Shown: positions 1 through 7,549 of the stretch, in pieces | Numbering within the stretch: the stretch's first letter is position 1 | How the letters are laid out: each line of letters opens with the position of its first letter | Assembly: GCF_001005725.1 (NCBI RefSeq) | Contig: NZ_LBIC01000014.1 | Coordinates: 1 to 64,000 of the forward strand | Direction: 5' to 3' | Source of the DNA: Sphingobium chungbukense | GTDB lineage: Bacteria; Pseudomonadota; Alphaproteobacteria; Sphingomonadales; Sphingomonadaceae | Length of the DNA: 64,000 bases | Notes under the pieces: generated by a model | Seen by the model: the letters and a program-made list of their open reading frames with translations, nothing else | Databases searched by the model: none | What the model was told of the DNA's origin: nothing | Position numbers and translations under genes: made by a program

Positions 1-18
1 CACCATCAGCGATGGTGA

Positions 19-174
19 CCTTGCGGGCGTGTCGGGGAGCGCAATCGTCGGCAGAAGCTCTCCTCGCTCACCGAAGAGGGACGTGCTCTCGCGCAAGCGC
101 TTTTCGAAGATCTCAGGCCCAACCTGGCGAATGCTTACTGGGGCAGCAAACGTATCGGCCGTTACGGCTGCTGA
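19..174 (+). pseudogene. MarR-type regulator C-terminal remnant
   Basis: From base 19 one frame reads a peptide containing GERNRRQKLSSLTEEGRAL, which resembles the wing and following helix of MarR-family regulators (pattern DRRQK..SLTEEGRAL). The frame ends at a TGA at 172-174. It is closed upstream by a TGA at 16-18, and the preceding residues look better in another frame, so a frameshift near bases 30-40 is likely. The rest of the gene lies outside the window. The unusual C-terminal tail and the neighbouring mobile debris fit a broken gene. The call rests on this short motif only. Confidence 0.33.
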
Positions 175-305
175 CAGTGATGGAGCATCTCTGCTGGCCG
201 GATCAGGCGAGCAATGCCGCCGGCTACAACCGCAGCATCAATGGCAGTAAACAGGTGCCGGACCAGGTCTGGGGGGCTGCGTCGACCTGGCCCGGCGGGT
301 ATCAC

Positions 306-884
306 CTATCCTGCAAGCCCGGTGGGGGTCAGCGACTTGCCGGTGGCGAGCTCGTTCTCCAGCACCGGGACCGCGGTACCGGCGACCTGCTGCAGCGCCG
401 GGTCGGTTCCGTCCTGTGCGTAACCCTTATGCACCGCCCAGGTATCCTGCTGAACCTGCGCCGACTGGGTGAGATAGAGGTTGTCGAAAGCGCTCTTCGG
501 CGCCTTCTGGAGCAGCTTGAGGAGGGCAGCGCGGTCGGCGGAAAGGGTCGAGGACGGCGCCTTGATCGTGCGCTGATCGTTCTTCAACGCCGCCAGCAGC
601 GCTTTGTGGCTACTTTGCGTCTCTGCCAGAACGCGCTTCGCATAGGCCTTGACGTCATCACGCTGCGCGCGCGTCGCGGCGAGCTGCGACGCCTTGATCT
701 GGTAAAGATTGGCGTCGGCCGCGGCGAGCACGTAGTTGGGTCCACTCTGGCTTGCGATCGGCGAGACGCCGATGTCGGCGCTGGTCATCGTTCCCGAAGT
801 CGCCGGCGAAACAGCCTGAGCCAACACCGGAACTGGCGCCAGGGTAAGCAGCGCGGCAAATATCGCAATCTTCATCGAAATCAT
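306..884 (-). CDS. DUF4142 secreted protein
   Basis: This 192-residue protein has a Sec signal peptide (MKIAIFAALLTLAPVPVLAQ) and then a helical domain of the DUF4142 type: a stretch with YQIKASQLAATRAQ, a DDVKAYAKR helix, and a C-terminal helix pair ending near ELATGKSL. Family members are periplasmic or outer-membrane-associated ferritin-like four-helix proteins of unknown function. Two starts are possible, ATG at 884 or ATG at 875; the second begins directly at the signal peptide. It lies alone between a regulator remnant and an IS element and has no obvious link to catabolism. Confidence 0.75.
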   Translation of the reverse strand: MISMKIAIFAALLTLAPVPVLAQAVSPATSGTMTSADIGVSPIASQSGPNYVLAAADANLYQIKASQLAATRAQRDDVKAYAKRVLAETQSSHKALLAALKNDQRTIKAPSSTLSADRAALLKLLQKAPKSAFDNLYLTQSAQVQQDTWAVHKGYAQDGTDPALQQVAGTAVPVLENELATGKSLTPTGLAG

Positions 885-1372
885 CCGTTGGTTTTGTTAG
901 ACATTGACCAAGATCAACGGCTCAAACGATAAGGAAACGGAACGGTTCCCTTTTTGGGTCTAATCTGGGTAAATCGGCCCGGCGCGTGACGGCGGGGGGC
1001 AGACCTTTGTCGGCGATCGGCCGCCTGATCCGCAGCGCCAGCAGCTCAGCGACATGACGCGCACCCAGCTCGGACATGGTCGCATTCTTTTCGCCATACC
1101 CGTTATCGCTGACTATCCTCGACCATGACAAGCTTCTCTCAAAGATCGCTCGTGCGGTCGATAATAAGCGGGTAGGTAATTTAGTTGTTCGCGCGCATAT
1201 CACTGATGTCCGACCGGGCCAGTTGAGTGCGTCAGGTCAAGGCGTTTACCTGCTGGTATGGGGCGGGTAGACAGCGACAATCGAACTCGCGACAGACTAA
1301 TTGCCGCGCGAACCTTGCACTGTGAGGATTTGACATCCAAGGCAGCGGTACCACGGTGAGCGTCGGGATTAA
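885..1372. other. Gap without a supported gene
   Basis: This stretch lies between the DUF4142 gene and the first IS5 element. A 93-codon frame on the minus strand (922-1203) has no recognisable motif and no good ribosome site. I see no RNA gene or clear terminator. It probably holds the DUF4142 promoter plus decayed sequence next to the insertion. Confidence 0.5.
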
Positions 1373-2302
1373 GAGCCGGATTCGGAAGTTTCTCAATTCT
1401 GACAAAGCCTTGCGGTTCTGCGCGTGAGCATGCGGATTGAGGCGACGAGGGCCCAAGCGGTGGACGAGGCTATGGATCGCTCCCAGTCTTTTGCGAGCCG
1501 ACGACAGCGCCCGAGCCAGGCAAAAGTCCGTTCGACCACCCATCTGCGGGGCAGCACCTGAAAGCCTTTCGCCTTGTCCGATCGCTTGATGATTTCGATC
1601 GTCCATTTGCCCATGCCAACCAAGGCGGATCGTAGCTTATCGCCTGCGTAACCGCCATCGGCAAAGATGTGTCGCAGCCAGGGAAACCGTTTGCGAATGG
1701 CTGCCAGCACATCGACGGCCCCATCTCGGTCCTGAATATCGGCGGCATGTACGAGGATGAAGATGAGGAAGCCGCAGGTGTCCGTCAGGATATGTCGCTT
1801 CCGGCCTTTCACCTTTTTGCCCGCGTCATAGCCCGAGATTCCGCCACTTTCGGTGGTCTTGACCGATTGGCTGTCGATCACTCCGGCGCTGGGCGAAGCT
1901 TCACGCCCTTCGATTTCCCGCAGGTTCATGACCAGCACCGTGTTGATCGCGTCGAACAGACCGGCATCGCGCCAGGCATAGAAATAGCGCCGCACCGTCG
2001 ATACCGGAGGAAAGCACTTCGGCAGAAGCCGCCACGCCCACCCGCTTGCCGCGATGTACAGCATCGCGTTCAGAACCTCGCGCATGTCGGTAGTCCGGCG
2101 TCGGCCACCTCGCCTCGCCGGTGGAACGAAAGGTGCTGCCAGCACCCACTCCGTGTCCGTCATATCCGATGGATATCGCAAACCTTCCCGACTATGCTCA
2201 CGCCGGGCAATACCAGTCCATGCCACCATCCACTCCTTCTTGTCGCAAAGAGGCGTGAATCACAACATGCTGGTATTGCTCAACAACTTTCGGATCGGGC
2301 TC
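1373..2302 (-). mobile_element. Complete IS5-family insertion sequence
   Basis: The element is about 930 bp and carries one transposase gene. Its ends are imperfect inverted repeats: the left end begins GAGCCGGATTCGGAAGTT and the right end read inward is GAGCCCGATCCGAAAGTT, matching at 15 of 18 positions. The flanking trinucleotides are TAA on the left and TGA on the right, so no matching TNA target duplication is visible. This suggests a rearrangement or a duplication that has decayed. It is related but not identical to the second element at 17573-18525. Confidence 0.8.
1393..2229 (-). CDS. IS5-family transposase
   Basis: This 278-residue DDE transposase shows the IS5 N-terminal helix-turn-helix region and the catalytic blocks: VIDSQSVKTTE with the first Asp, IFADGGYAGDKL with the second Asp, and RRWVVERTFAWLGR with the final Glu. 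The frame is full length. An AAGGAG ribosome site sits just before ATG 2229. It may be active, although missing target repeats leave its recent mobility uncertain. Confidence 0.92.
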   Translation of the reverse strand: MVAWTGIARREHSREGLRYPSDMTDTEWVLAAPFVPPARRGGRRRTTDMREVLNAMLYIAASGWAWRLLPKCFPPVSTVRRYFYAWRDAGLFDAINTVLVMNLREIEGREASPSAGVIDSQSVKTTESGGISGYDAGKKVKGRKRHILTDTCGFLIFILVHAADIQDRDGAVDVLAAIRKRFPWLRHIFADGGYAGDKLRSALVGMGKWTIEIIKRSDKAKGFQVLPRRWVVERTFAWLGRCRRLAKDWERSIASSTAWALVASIRMLTRRTARLCQN

Positions 2303-2373
2303 TGAAATATGCTTTGATATCAGCATAGCCAATTGCGGTCCTCTCGATGCAATTAGCGGCGGCGGTTCTTATC

Positions 2374-2399
2374 GCGTGCCTCCGGCGCCGGAGGCACGC
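2374..2399. repeat. 26-nt perfect palindrome
   Basis: Bases 2374-2399 equal their own reverse complement, with centre GGCGCC and arms GCGTGCCTCC / GGAGGCACGC. There is no loop and no T-run, so a classic terminator is unlikely. It lies about 70 bp outside the right end of the first IS5 element and just before IS3-type debris, so it may be an element end or recombination junction. Confidence 0.7.
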
Positions 2400-2546
2400 A
2401 GCCGATTTCATTGTCCATCGATCCCCCGTCTTGATCAGATCTGCGACGAGCTGGCGCGACGCCTCCCCAATCGTTCCTACCATTCGCGCGCTCTCGCCCC
2501 GATCGCGCGCGGTCTTCATGGCCCCGTCGCCAATCGCCTGAGCAGG

Positions 2547-2672
2547 CGCAAGGCGGGGACCCGGCGGCACTCGACCCTTGGCTATCTCAGCCCCATAGAT
2601 TTCGAACGGGAAGCTGGCGTAGCCTGGTTGAACCTATCTCGGTGTCCGCCAAACCGGCAGCCCGCTCGGTAG
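2547..2672 (+). pseudogene. IS3-family transposase C-terminal fragment
   Basis: The frame reads RRHSTLGYLSPIDFE, the typical C-terminal signature of IS3-family OrfB integrases, followed by a short tail and a stop at 2670-2672. The catalytic DDE core upstream is missing; the same frame upstream (2376-2546) does not look like a transposase. This is a dead fragment. Confidence 0.7.
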
Positions 2673-3013
2673 CAGTAGTCGTCACCGGCGAAGCGTCGAG
2701 CGATCCCGCTGAGACGGGAGCCGCGGGCGTGGTGAAGCTCCTCGATCAGCTCGCCGGATACGCCAGGGTAATAGACGCGCCTGCTCCGCGACGCGTCCGC
2801 TCATCGCGCGGTTCGCGCGTGTACTTCTCTGTAATGACTTCAACGCCGCCGACGCCGCCATGAAGGCGCGGCTTGGAAGCGACGTGCCAACGCCTTCAGT
2901 TTTAGTCCCAAGGAGATCGTCCGGTTCATCAAATCTCGGCCTAATTCCAGCCACGCGCTGGACGAGGCGAATGGGCGCGCTGTCTGGCCGCAAGCCCTGG
3001 CCGGACACTCGCC
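2673..3013. other. Mobile-element debris without an intact gene
   Basis: This stretch lies between two transposase remnants. Several short frames exist on both strands but none shows a recognisable domain or ribosome site. The last bases lead in frame into the IS5 fragment that follows. Confidence 0.45.
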
Positions 3014-3364
3014 TTGCTGGTCCATAGCGCTGAGGTGCAGGATCGCGATGGCGCTGTGCCGCTGCTCAAGCAATCGCGCCAGCGCCACCCTTGCGTTGAA
3101 CATATCTTCGCCGACAGCGCCTACAACAGCGATCGCGTCCGCAACGCTACCGCCATGACCGTCGAAATCGTCCGGAAATTCGCCGATCAGACCGGCTTCG
3201 TCGTCCATCCAAGGCGATGGGTCGTCGAGCGGAACTTCGCATGGAGCAATCGAAACCGACGCCTCGCCAAGGACTTTGAGCGAACCATAAATTCCGCGAC
3301 TGCTCTGCTATACGCCGCAGCAGCCAGGGCCTCATTGACCTTATGTCTTGACCCGACGCGATAA
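3014..3364 (+). pseudogene. IS5-family transposase C-terminal fragment
   Basis: The frame carries the second half of an IS5-type DDE transposase: VHSAEVQDRDGA, the IFADSAYNSD block, and RRWVVERNFAWSNRNRRLAKD with the catalytic Glu. The N-terminal half is absent. After about base 3325 the sequence no longer looks like an IS5 C-terminus and runs into the 3' end of the convergent EamA gene. It is a remnant of a third, different IS5-like element, in opposite orientation to the two complete ones. Confidence 0.8.
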
Positions 3365-4270
3365 GAGGATTGATGCAACCACCAACAGCGAACCGATTAG
3401 GTGGTATTTTGCGAACCGTTCTCCAAGCAGAGGTACGGCCATCAGGACCCCGAGCACCGATGGCAGGTTCATGTAGACCCCCGCGCGGCCCGAGCCGACC
3501 AAGGCGACCGCGCGATTGAACAGCGCGTAGGACAGCAGCGAAGGAAATATCCCGATATAGAGCAGCGATGCGAGCGCAGCAGGTGAAGCCACGGTCAGGC
3601 CAGCCCACCAGAGGTGCCAGGCATAGGGCACACTCAAAGCCGCGATCCCGACCCCGAACAGGACAGCCAGCAAACTGAGGTGGTGCATCGCCGGTGCGCG
3701 GCGCAGGAAGGTGGCATAGGCGGAATAGAGAAAAACCGCAATGATGGCGAGCAGATCGCCTCGGTTCAGCGCATCCCAGCGCAGATAGTCGGGATGCCCC
3801 TTGGTCATGATCCACGCGATTCCGGTGATCGAAAGGAGTGCGCAAACGAGGAGGATCGGGCGCACCCTCTCCCGAAACAGCACAACTGGCATGAGCAGGG
3901 TCATCACCGGCATGGTCGATTGCAACAGAAGATTGTTGGTCGCGGTGGTGAACTGCAGGCTTTGATAGACGAGAAAAGAAAACAGCCCCACCCCTACAGC
4001 CCCGAGGAGCCCAAGGAACCGCCAGCCGCCAACAATGGCGGGCAGGTCGTCGCGGAGGTGCCGCCAAGCGAAAGGGAGCACGAAGACCAGCGCCACCACC
4101 CACCGCCAGAACGCCAGAGTCACAGGTGAGAGCAAGTCCTTGGCCGCCCGCCCGACGATCGGATTCAGGGCCCAAAAGAACGAGGCCAGACACAGCAATA
4201 GGGCTGGTGATTGCCAGAGCCTGGACCCAAGACCAAGGATGCTGGACGTGTTGCTATCGGCATCTTGCAA
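3341..4270 (-). CDS. EamA/DMT-family inner-membrane transporter
   Basis: This protein of about 309 residues has ten predicted hydrophobic segments in two EamA repeats; the first starts LLLCLASFFWALNPIVGRA. EamA (drug/metabolite) proteins export small metabolites or amino acids. I chose TTG 4270 because GGGGAGA lies about 10 nt upstream and the leader before it is not protein-like; the open frame extends to ATG 4426, which would overlap the divergent dioxygenase promoter. The C-terminus ends LLSRRVKT near transposase debris. It is divergent from the dioxygenase operon and may export a pathway intermediate, but the substrate is unknown. Confidence 0.85.
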   Translation of the reverse strand: MQDADSNTSSILGLGSRLWQSPALLLCLASFFWALNPIVGRAAKDLLSPVTLAFWRWVVALVFVLPFAWRHLRDDLPAIVGGWRFLGLLGAVGVGLFSFLVYQSLQFTTATNNLLLQSTMPVMTLLMPVVLFRERVRPILLVCALLSITGIAWIMTKGHPDYLRWDALNRGDLLAIIAVFLYSAYATFLRRAPAMHHLSLLAVLFGVGIAALSVPYAWHLWWAGLTVASPAALASLLYIGIFPSLLSYALFNRAVALVGSGRAGVYMNLPSVLGVLMAVPLLGERFAKYHLIGSLLVVASILLSRRVKT

Positions 4271-4336
4271 CCTAACATTCTCCCCACAAACGCCCCTTGA
4301 GAATCGTCCTTGCGCCAACGGTAGGTTTTGCATATG

Positions 4337-4352
4337 GTGCATCGCGTTGCAT
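4337..4352. promoter_or_regulatory. Candidate operator, TGCA-type inverted repeat
   Basis: GTGCATCGCGTTGCAT lies between the divergent EamA gene and the dioxygenase operon, 56 bp before ATG 4408. It matches 12 of 16 positions of the perfect dyad at 54031-54046. The position suits control of one or both divergent promoters. The cognate regulator is unknown. Confidence 0.4.
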
Positions 4353-4407
4353 GTATAGCACGAATCGACTATGCGGCACTCGTAACAAAAAGCATGGGAG
4401 CGATGCG

Positions 4408-5787
4408 ATGAATGGATCGTCGGCACTCGTCGATAACGCCGGTGCGAGCCAGTCTCGCCGGGTGTTCTGGGATCAAGATGTCTATCAGCTGGAGCTGGAG
4501 CGAATATTCTCGCGATGCTGGCTCATGCTCGGGCATGATTCGCTAGTTCCCAAACCGGGCGACTTCATTACGACGTACATGGCAGAAGACCGTGTCATCT
4601 TGTCGCGGCAGCCGGACGGTTCGCTGAAGGCGTTCATCAATTCCTGCACGCACCGCGGCAACCAGATCTGTCATGCTGACAGCGGCAGCGCCAAGGCGTT
4701 CGTGTGCAATTATCATGGTTGGGTTTTCGGTCAGGATGGTTCGCTCGTCGATGTTCCGATGGAAGAGCGGTGCTATCACAGCGATCTCGACAAATCCAAG
4801 CTAGGGCTCGCGCCGATCCGGGTCGAAACTTACAAGGGCTTCATCTTCGGCTGCCATGATCCCGAAGCGCCATCGCTTGAGGACTATCTGGGGGACTTCT
4901 GCTGGTACCTCGATACGATCTGGGACGGTCCGGACGGTGGTCTGGAACTGGTCGGGCCGCCGTTGAAAAGCACCCTCGCCTGCAATTGGAAAGTCCCGAC
5001 CGAGAACTTCGTCGGCGATGGGTATCACGTGGGCTGGACGCATGCCGCCGCTCTCCAGATGATCGGGGGCGAGCTGGCTGGCCTGTCGGGCAATCGCGCC
5101 GACATGCCGTTTGACGACCTTGGTCTGCAATTCACCATGCGGCATGGCCACGGGTTTGGCCTGATCGATAATGCGGCGACTGCGATCCACGTCAAGCGCG
5201 ACGGGTACGTCAAATATCTCGAGCAGACGCGGGGCGGAATTCGCGAAAAATTCGGGCCGGAGCGCGAACGGCTCTATGTCGGTCACTGGAATACGTCGAT
5301 CTTCCCCAACTGTTCGTTCCTCTACGGAACCAACACCTTCAAGATCTGGCATCCGCGCGGGCCGCATGAAATCGAGGTCTGGACCTATACCATGGTGCCG
5401 AAGAATGCCGACACCGAAACTAAGCGGTCGATCCAGCGCGAAGCGATCCGTTCATTTGGTACGGCGGGAACGCTCGAAAGCGACGATGGCGAAAACATGT
5501 CGTCGGCCACCTACAACAACAACGGTATCATCACCCGAAAGGGGCGGATGAATTCGAGCATGGGCAAGGACCGCGAAGGGCCGCACCCCGTCTATCCAGG
5601 AATTGTCGGGGTCAGCTTCATCGGCGAAACCTCGTATCGAGGCTTTTATCGTTTCTGGCAAGAAATTCTCGATGCGCCAGATTGGGCCGCCATCCGGGCC
5701 AATGACGATACCTGGGATGCAATGTGGACCAACCGTAATTTCTGGCCTGAACGTCTGTCGGCGAAGCAAGCCGAGCCGCAAGACTGA
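4408..5787 (+). CDS. Naphthalene-dioxygenase-like oxygenase, alpha subunit
   Basis: This 459-residue protein is the catalytic subunit of a ring-hydroxylating dioxygenase, which adds O2 to an aromatic ring to give a cis-dihydrodiol. The Rieske [2Fe-2S] ligands are C80, H82, C100 and H103. The mononuclear iron motif NFVGDGYHVGWTH gives D204, H207 and H212, almost the same numbering as D205/H208/H213 of naphthalene dioxygenase, and the surrounding NWK..TENFVGD..HVGWTH is of the NahAc type. ATG 4408 follows GGGAG. It leads an operon with its beta subunit. No reductase lies nearby; the only ferredoxin in the window is at 52.6 kb. The aromatic substrate cannot be read from sequence. Confidence 0.9.
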   Translation: MNGSSALVDNAGASQSRRVFWDQDVYQLELERIFSRCWLMLGHDSLVPKPGDFITTYMAEDRVILSRQPDGSLKAFINSCTHRGNQICHADSGSAKAFVCNYHGWVFGQDGSLVDVPMEERCYHSDLDKSKLGLAPIRVETYKGFIFGCHDPEAPSLEDYLGDFCWYLDTIWDGPDGGLELVGPPLKSTLACNWKVPTENFVGDGYHVGWTHAAALQMIGGELAGLSGNRADMPFDDLGLQFTMRHGHGFGLIDNAATAIHVKRDGYVKYLEQTRGGIREKFGPERERLYVGHWNTSIFPNCSFLYGTNTFKIWHPRGPHEIEVWTYTMVPKNADTETKRSIQREAIRSFGTAGTLESDDGENMSSATYNNNGIITRKGRMNSSMGKDREGPHPVYPGIVGVSFIGETSYRGFYRFWQEILDAPDWAAIRANDDTWDAMWTNRNFWPERLSAKQAEPQD

Positions 5788-5812
5788 TCCCGACAGCAAT
5801 CTGGACCGCAAG

Positions 5813-6337
5813 ATGACCGAAACACGCAAGCCCGTAGGCATGGAACTGCATCATGCCATCGTCAGTCACTATTCCGCCGAGGTGCGGATGTTGCAAAACC
5901 AGCAATATCGCCAATGGTTCGATACTGTAATCGCCGAAGATATCCATTACTGGATGCCAGTTTACGAACAGCGGTTTGCACGTGACCGCCGCCCGGATCC
6001 AACCCCGGGGGATGCCGCAATCTACAACGATGACTATGCCGAGCTGCAGCAGCGGGTCGACCGGTTGCTGACGGGCCAGGTATGGATGGAAGATCCGCCA
6101 TCACGAATCCGCTATTTCGTTACCAATGTCGAAGCATTCGAAATTGCACCGTTTGAATTCGAGGTGTTCTCCAATGTTCTGGTGCACCGCAATCGCCGAC
6201 AGAGCGAAGTTTACGTGCACACGCTGGGACGCGAAGACAAGCTGCGGAAAACAGACAGCGGCTTCAAGGTATTCAGCAGGAAGCTGAATATCGACGCGCG
6301 CGTCGTGCAGGACAAGAATCTCTATTTCTTCGCATAA
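5813..6337 (+). CDS. Ring-hydroxylating dioxygenase, beta subunit
   Basis: This 174-residue SnoaL/NTF2-like small subunit contains IHYWMPVYEQR and RIRYFVTNVE, hallmarks of NahAd/BphE-type beta subunits. It packs with the alpha subunit in an alpha3beta3 hexamer and is structural. ATG 5813 lies 25 nt after the alpha stop; the frame is open further upstream inside alpha but that part is not beta-like. Confidence 0.9.
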   Translation: MTETRKPVGMELHHAIVSHYSAEVRMLQNQQYRQWFDTVIAEDIHYWMPVYEQRFARDRRPDPTPGDAAIYNDDYAELQQRVDRLLTGQVWMEDPPSRIRYFVTNVEAFEIAPFEFEVFSNVLVHRNRRQSEVYVHTLGREDKLRKTDSGFKVFSRKLNIDARVVQDKNLYFFA

Positions 6338-6379
6338 GCAAATTCGATCAAATAGAAATCAGGAAACGGGAGAGAAATA

Positions 6380-7477
6380 ATGGACGCATACGCGGCAATT
6401 ATTGAGCGTCAGGGTGGTGAATTCGTTCTGGATAACGTCTCAATCGAGGATCCGCGCGACGGCGAAGTGCTGGTCAAGGTTGCTGCAGCTGGCATGTGTC
6501 ATACCGACCTGACGGTTCGCGATCAATATTACCCGACGCCGCTGCCGGCGGTGCTGGGCCATGAAGGTTCGGGCGTTGTCGAAAAGGTCGGACGCGGCGT
6601 GACCACTGTCAAGCCAGGCGACAAGGTCGTGCTCTCCTTCAGCTATTGCGGCACCTGTCCATCGTGCCTCAAGGGGCATCAGGCCTACTGTCCGAGCCTG
6701 TTCCCGCTCAATTTCATGGGCCGCCGCCTGGATGGTTCGACGCCGATTACCCGCCACGGCCAAGAGGTCAACGCCTGCTTCTTCGGGCAATCCTCGTTCG
6801 CGACCTATTCGATCGCGTCGGAAAACAACTGCGTCAAGGTTGCCGACGACGCACAGATCGAACTTTTGGGCCCACTGGGCTGCGGCATCCAGACCGGGGC
6901 GGGCAGCATCCTCAATGCGCTTTGTCCCGAACCTGGCTCCTCGATCGCGATCTTCGGGGCCGGGTCGGTGGGCCTCAGCGCAGTGATGGCCGCCAAGGCC
7001 TCGGGCTGCCTCAAGATCATCGCGGTTGACCGCAACGCAGGCCGCTTGGAACTGGCGCGTGAACTGGGCGCCACCGATGTGATCGACGCCAACACGGTCA
7101 ACGCTCAGGAAGCGATCGTCGCGATGACCGGTGGCGGCGCCGACTATGCCATGGATACTACCGCCATTCCAGCGGTGCTGCGCTCGGCGGTGGACAGCAC
7201 GCACAACATGGGTGAAACCGCAGTGGTCGGCGGGGCGCAGCTGGGCACCGAATTTTCGCTAGACATGAACAACATGCTGTTTGGCCGCAAGTTGCGTGGC
7301 GTAGTCGAAGGATCGAGCACCCCGCAGGTCTTCATCCCGCAACTGATTGCGATGCAGAAGGCCGGGCTGTTCCCGTTCGAGAAGCTCTGCACCTTCTATG
7401 ATCTCGACCAGATCAACCAGGCCGTCGAGGATACCGAAAAGACCGGCAAGGCGATCAAGGCCATTCTCAAAATGTAG
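6380..7477 (+). CDS. Zinc-dependent aryl-alcohol dehydrogenase
   Basis: This 365-residue medium-chain dehydrogenase shows catalytic zinc ligands in GMCHTDL and GHEGSG, a structural zinc loop [15 protein letters not shown], and a GAGSVG nucleotide site with [11 protein letters not shown], suggesting NAD. It resembles benzyl-alcohol dehydrogenases such as XylB/AreB and so may oxidise a benzylic alcohol to the aldehyde. GGAAACGGGAGAG precedes ATG 6380. It sits 42 nt after the dioxygenase beta gene, suggesting that the operon handles a substrate with an alcohol side chain. Confidence 0.88.
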   Translation: MDAYAAIIERQGGEFVLDNVSIEDPRDGEVLVKVAAAGMCHTDLTVRDQYYPTPLPAVLGHEGSGVVEKVGRGVTTVKPGDKVVLSFSYCGTCPSCLKGHQAYCPSLFPLNFMGRRLDGSTPITRHGQEVNACFFGQSSFATYSIASENNCVKVADDAQIELLGPLGCGIQTGAGSILNALCPEPGSSIAIFGAGSVGLSAVMAAKASGCLKIIAVDRNAGRLELARELGATDVIDANTVNAQEAIVAMTGGGADYAMDTTAIPAVLRSAVDSTHNMGETAVVGGAQLGTEFSLDMNNMLFGRKLRGVVEGSSTPQVFIPQLIAMQKAGLFPFEKLCTFYDLDQINQAVEDTEKTGKAIKAILKM

Positions 7478-7488
7478 ATCGCTTCTGG

Positions 7489-7516
7489 GGCGGCGCACCA
7501 ATCGAATTGCGCCGCC
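7489..7516 (+). terminator. Intra-operon hairpin
   Basis: GGCGGCGCA (7489-7497) pairs perfectly with TGCGCCGCC (7508-7516) around a 10-nt loop, 11 nt past the alcohol dehydrogenase stop. No T-run follows, so it may act as an attenuator or mRNA stability element rather than a full terminator before ppdK. Confidence 0.5.
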
Positions 7517-7549
7517 TTGGACCTGCACCTGAACCTCAGGAATTTAACA

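Noticed and set aside
12-932. A 306-codon open frame on the plus strand
   Set aside because: It is antisense to the DUF4142 gene, which has a signal peptide and family motifs; the plus frame shows no domain and is Arg/Leu rich as expected for a shadow in GC-rich DNA.
922-1203. A 93-codon minus-strand frame before the IS5 element
   Set aside because: No recognisable motif, no good ribosome site, and it lies in a decayed region.
3147-4193. A 348-codon minus-strand frame
   Set aside because: It overlaps the EamA gene in another frame; only the EamA frame shows regular membrane segments.
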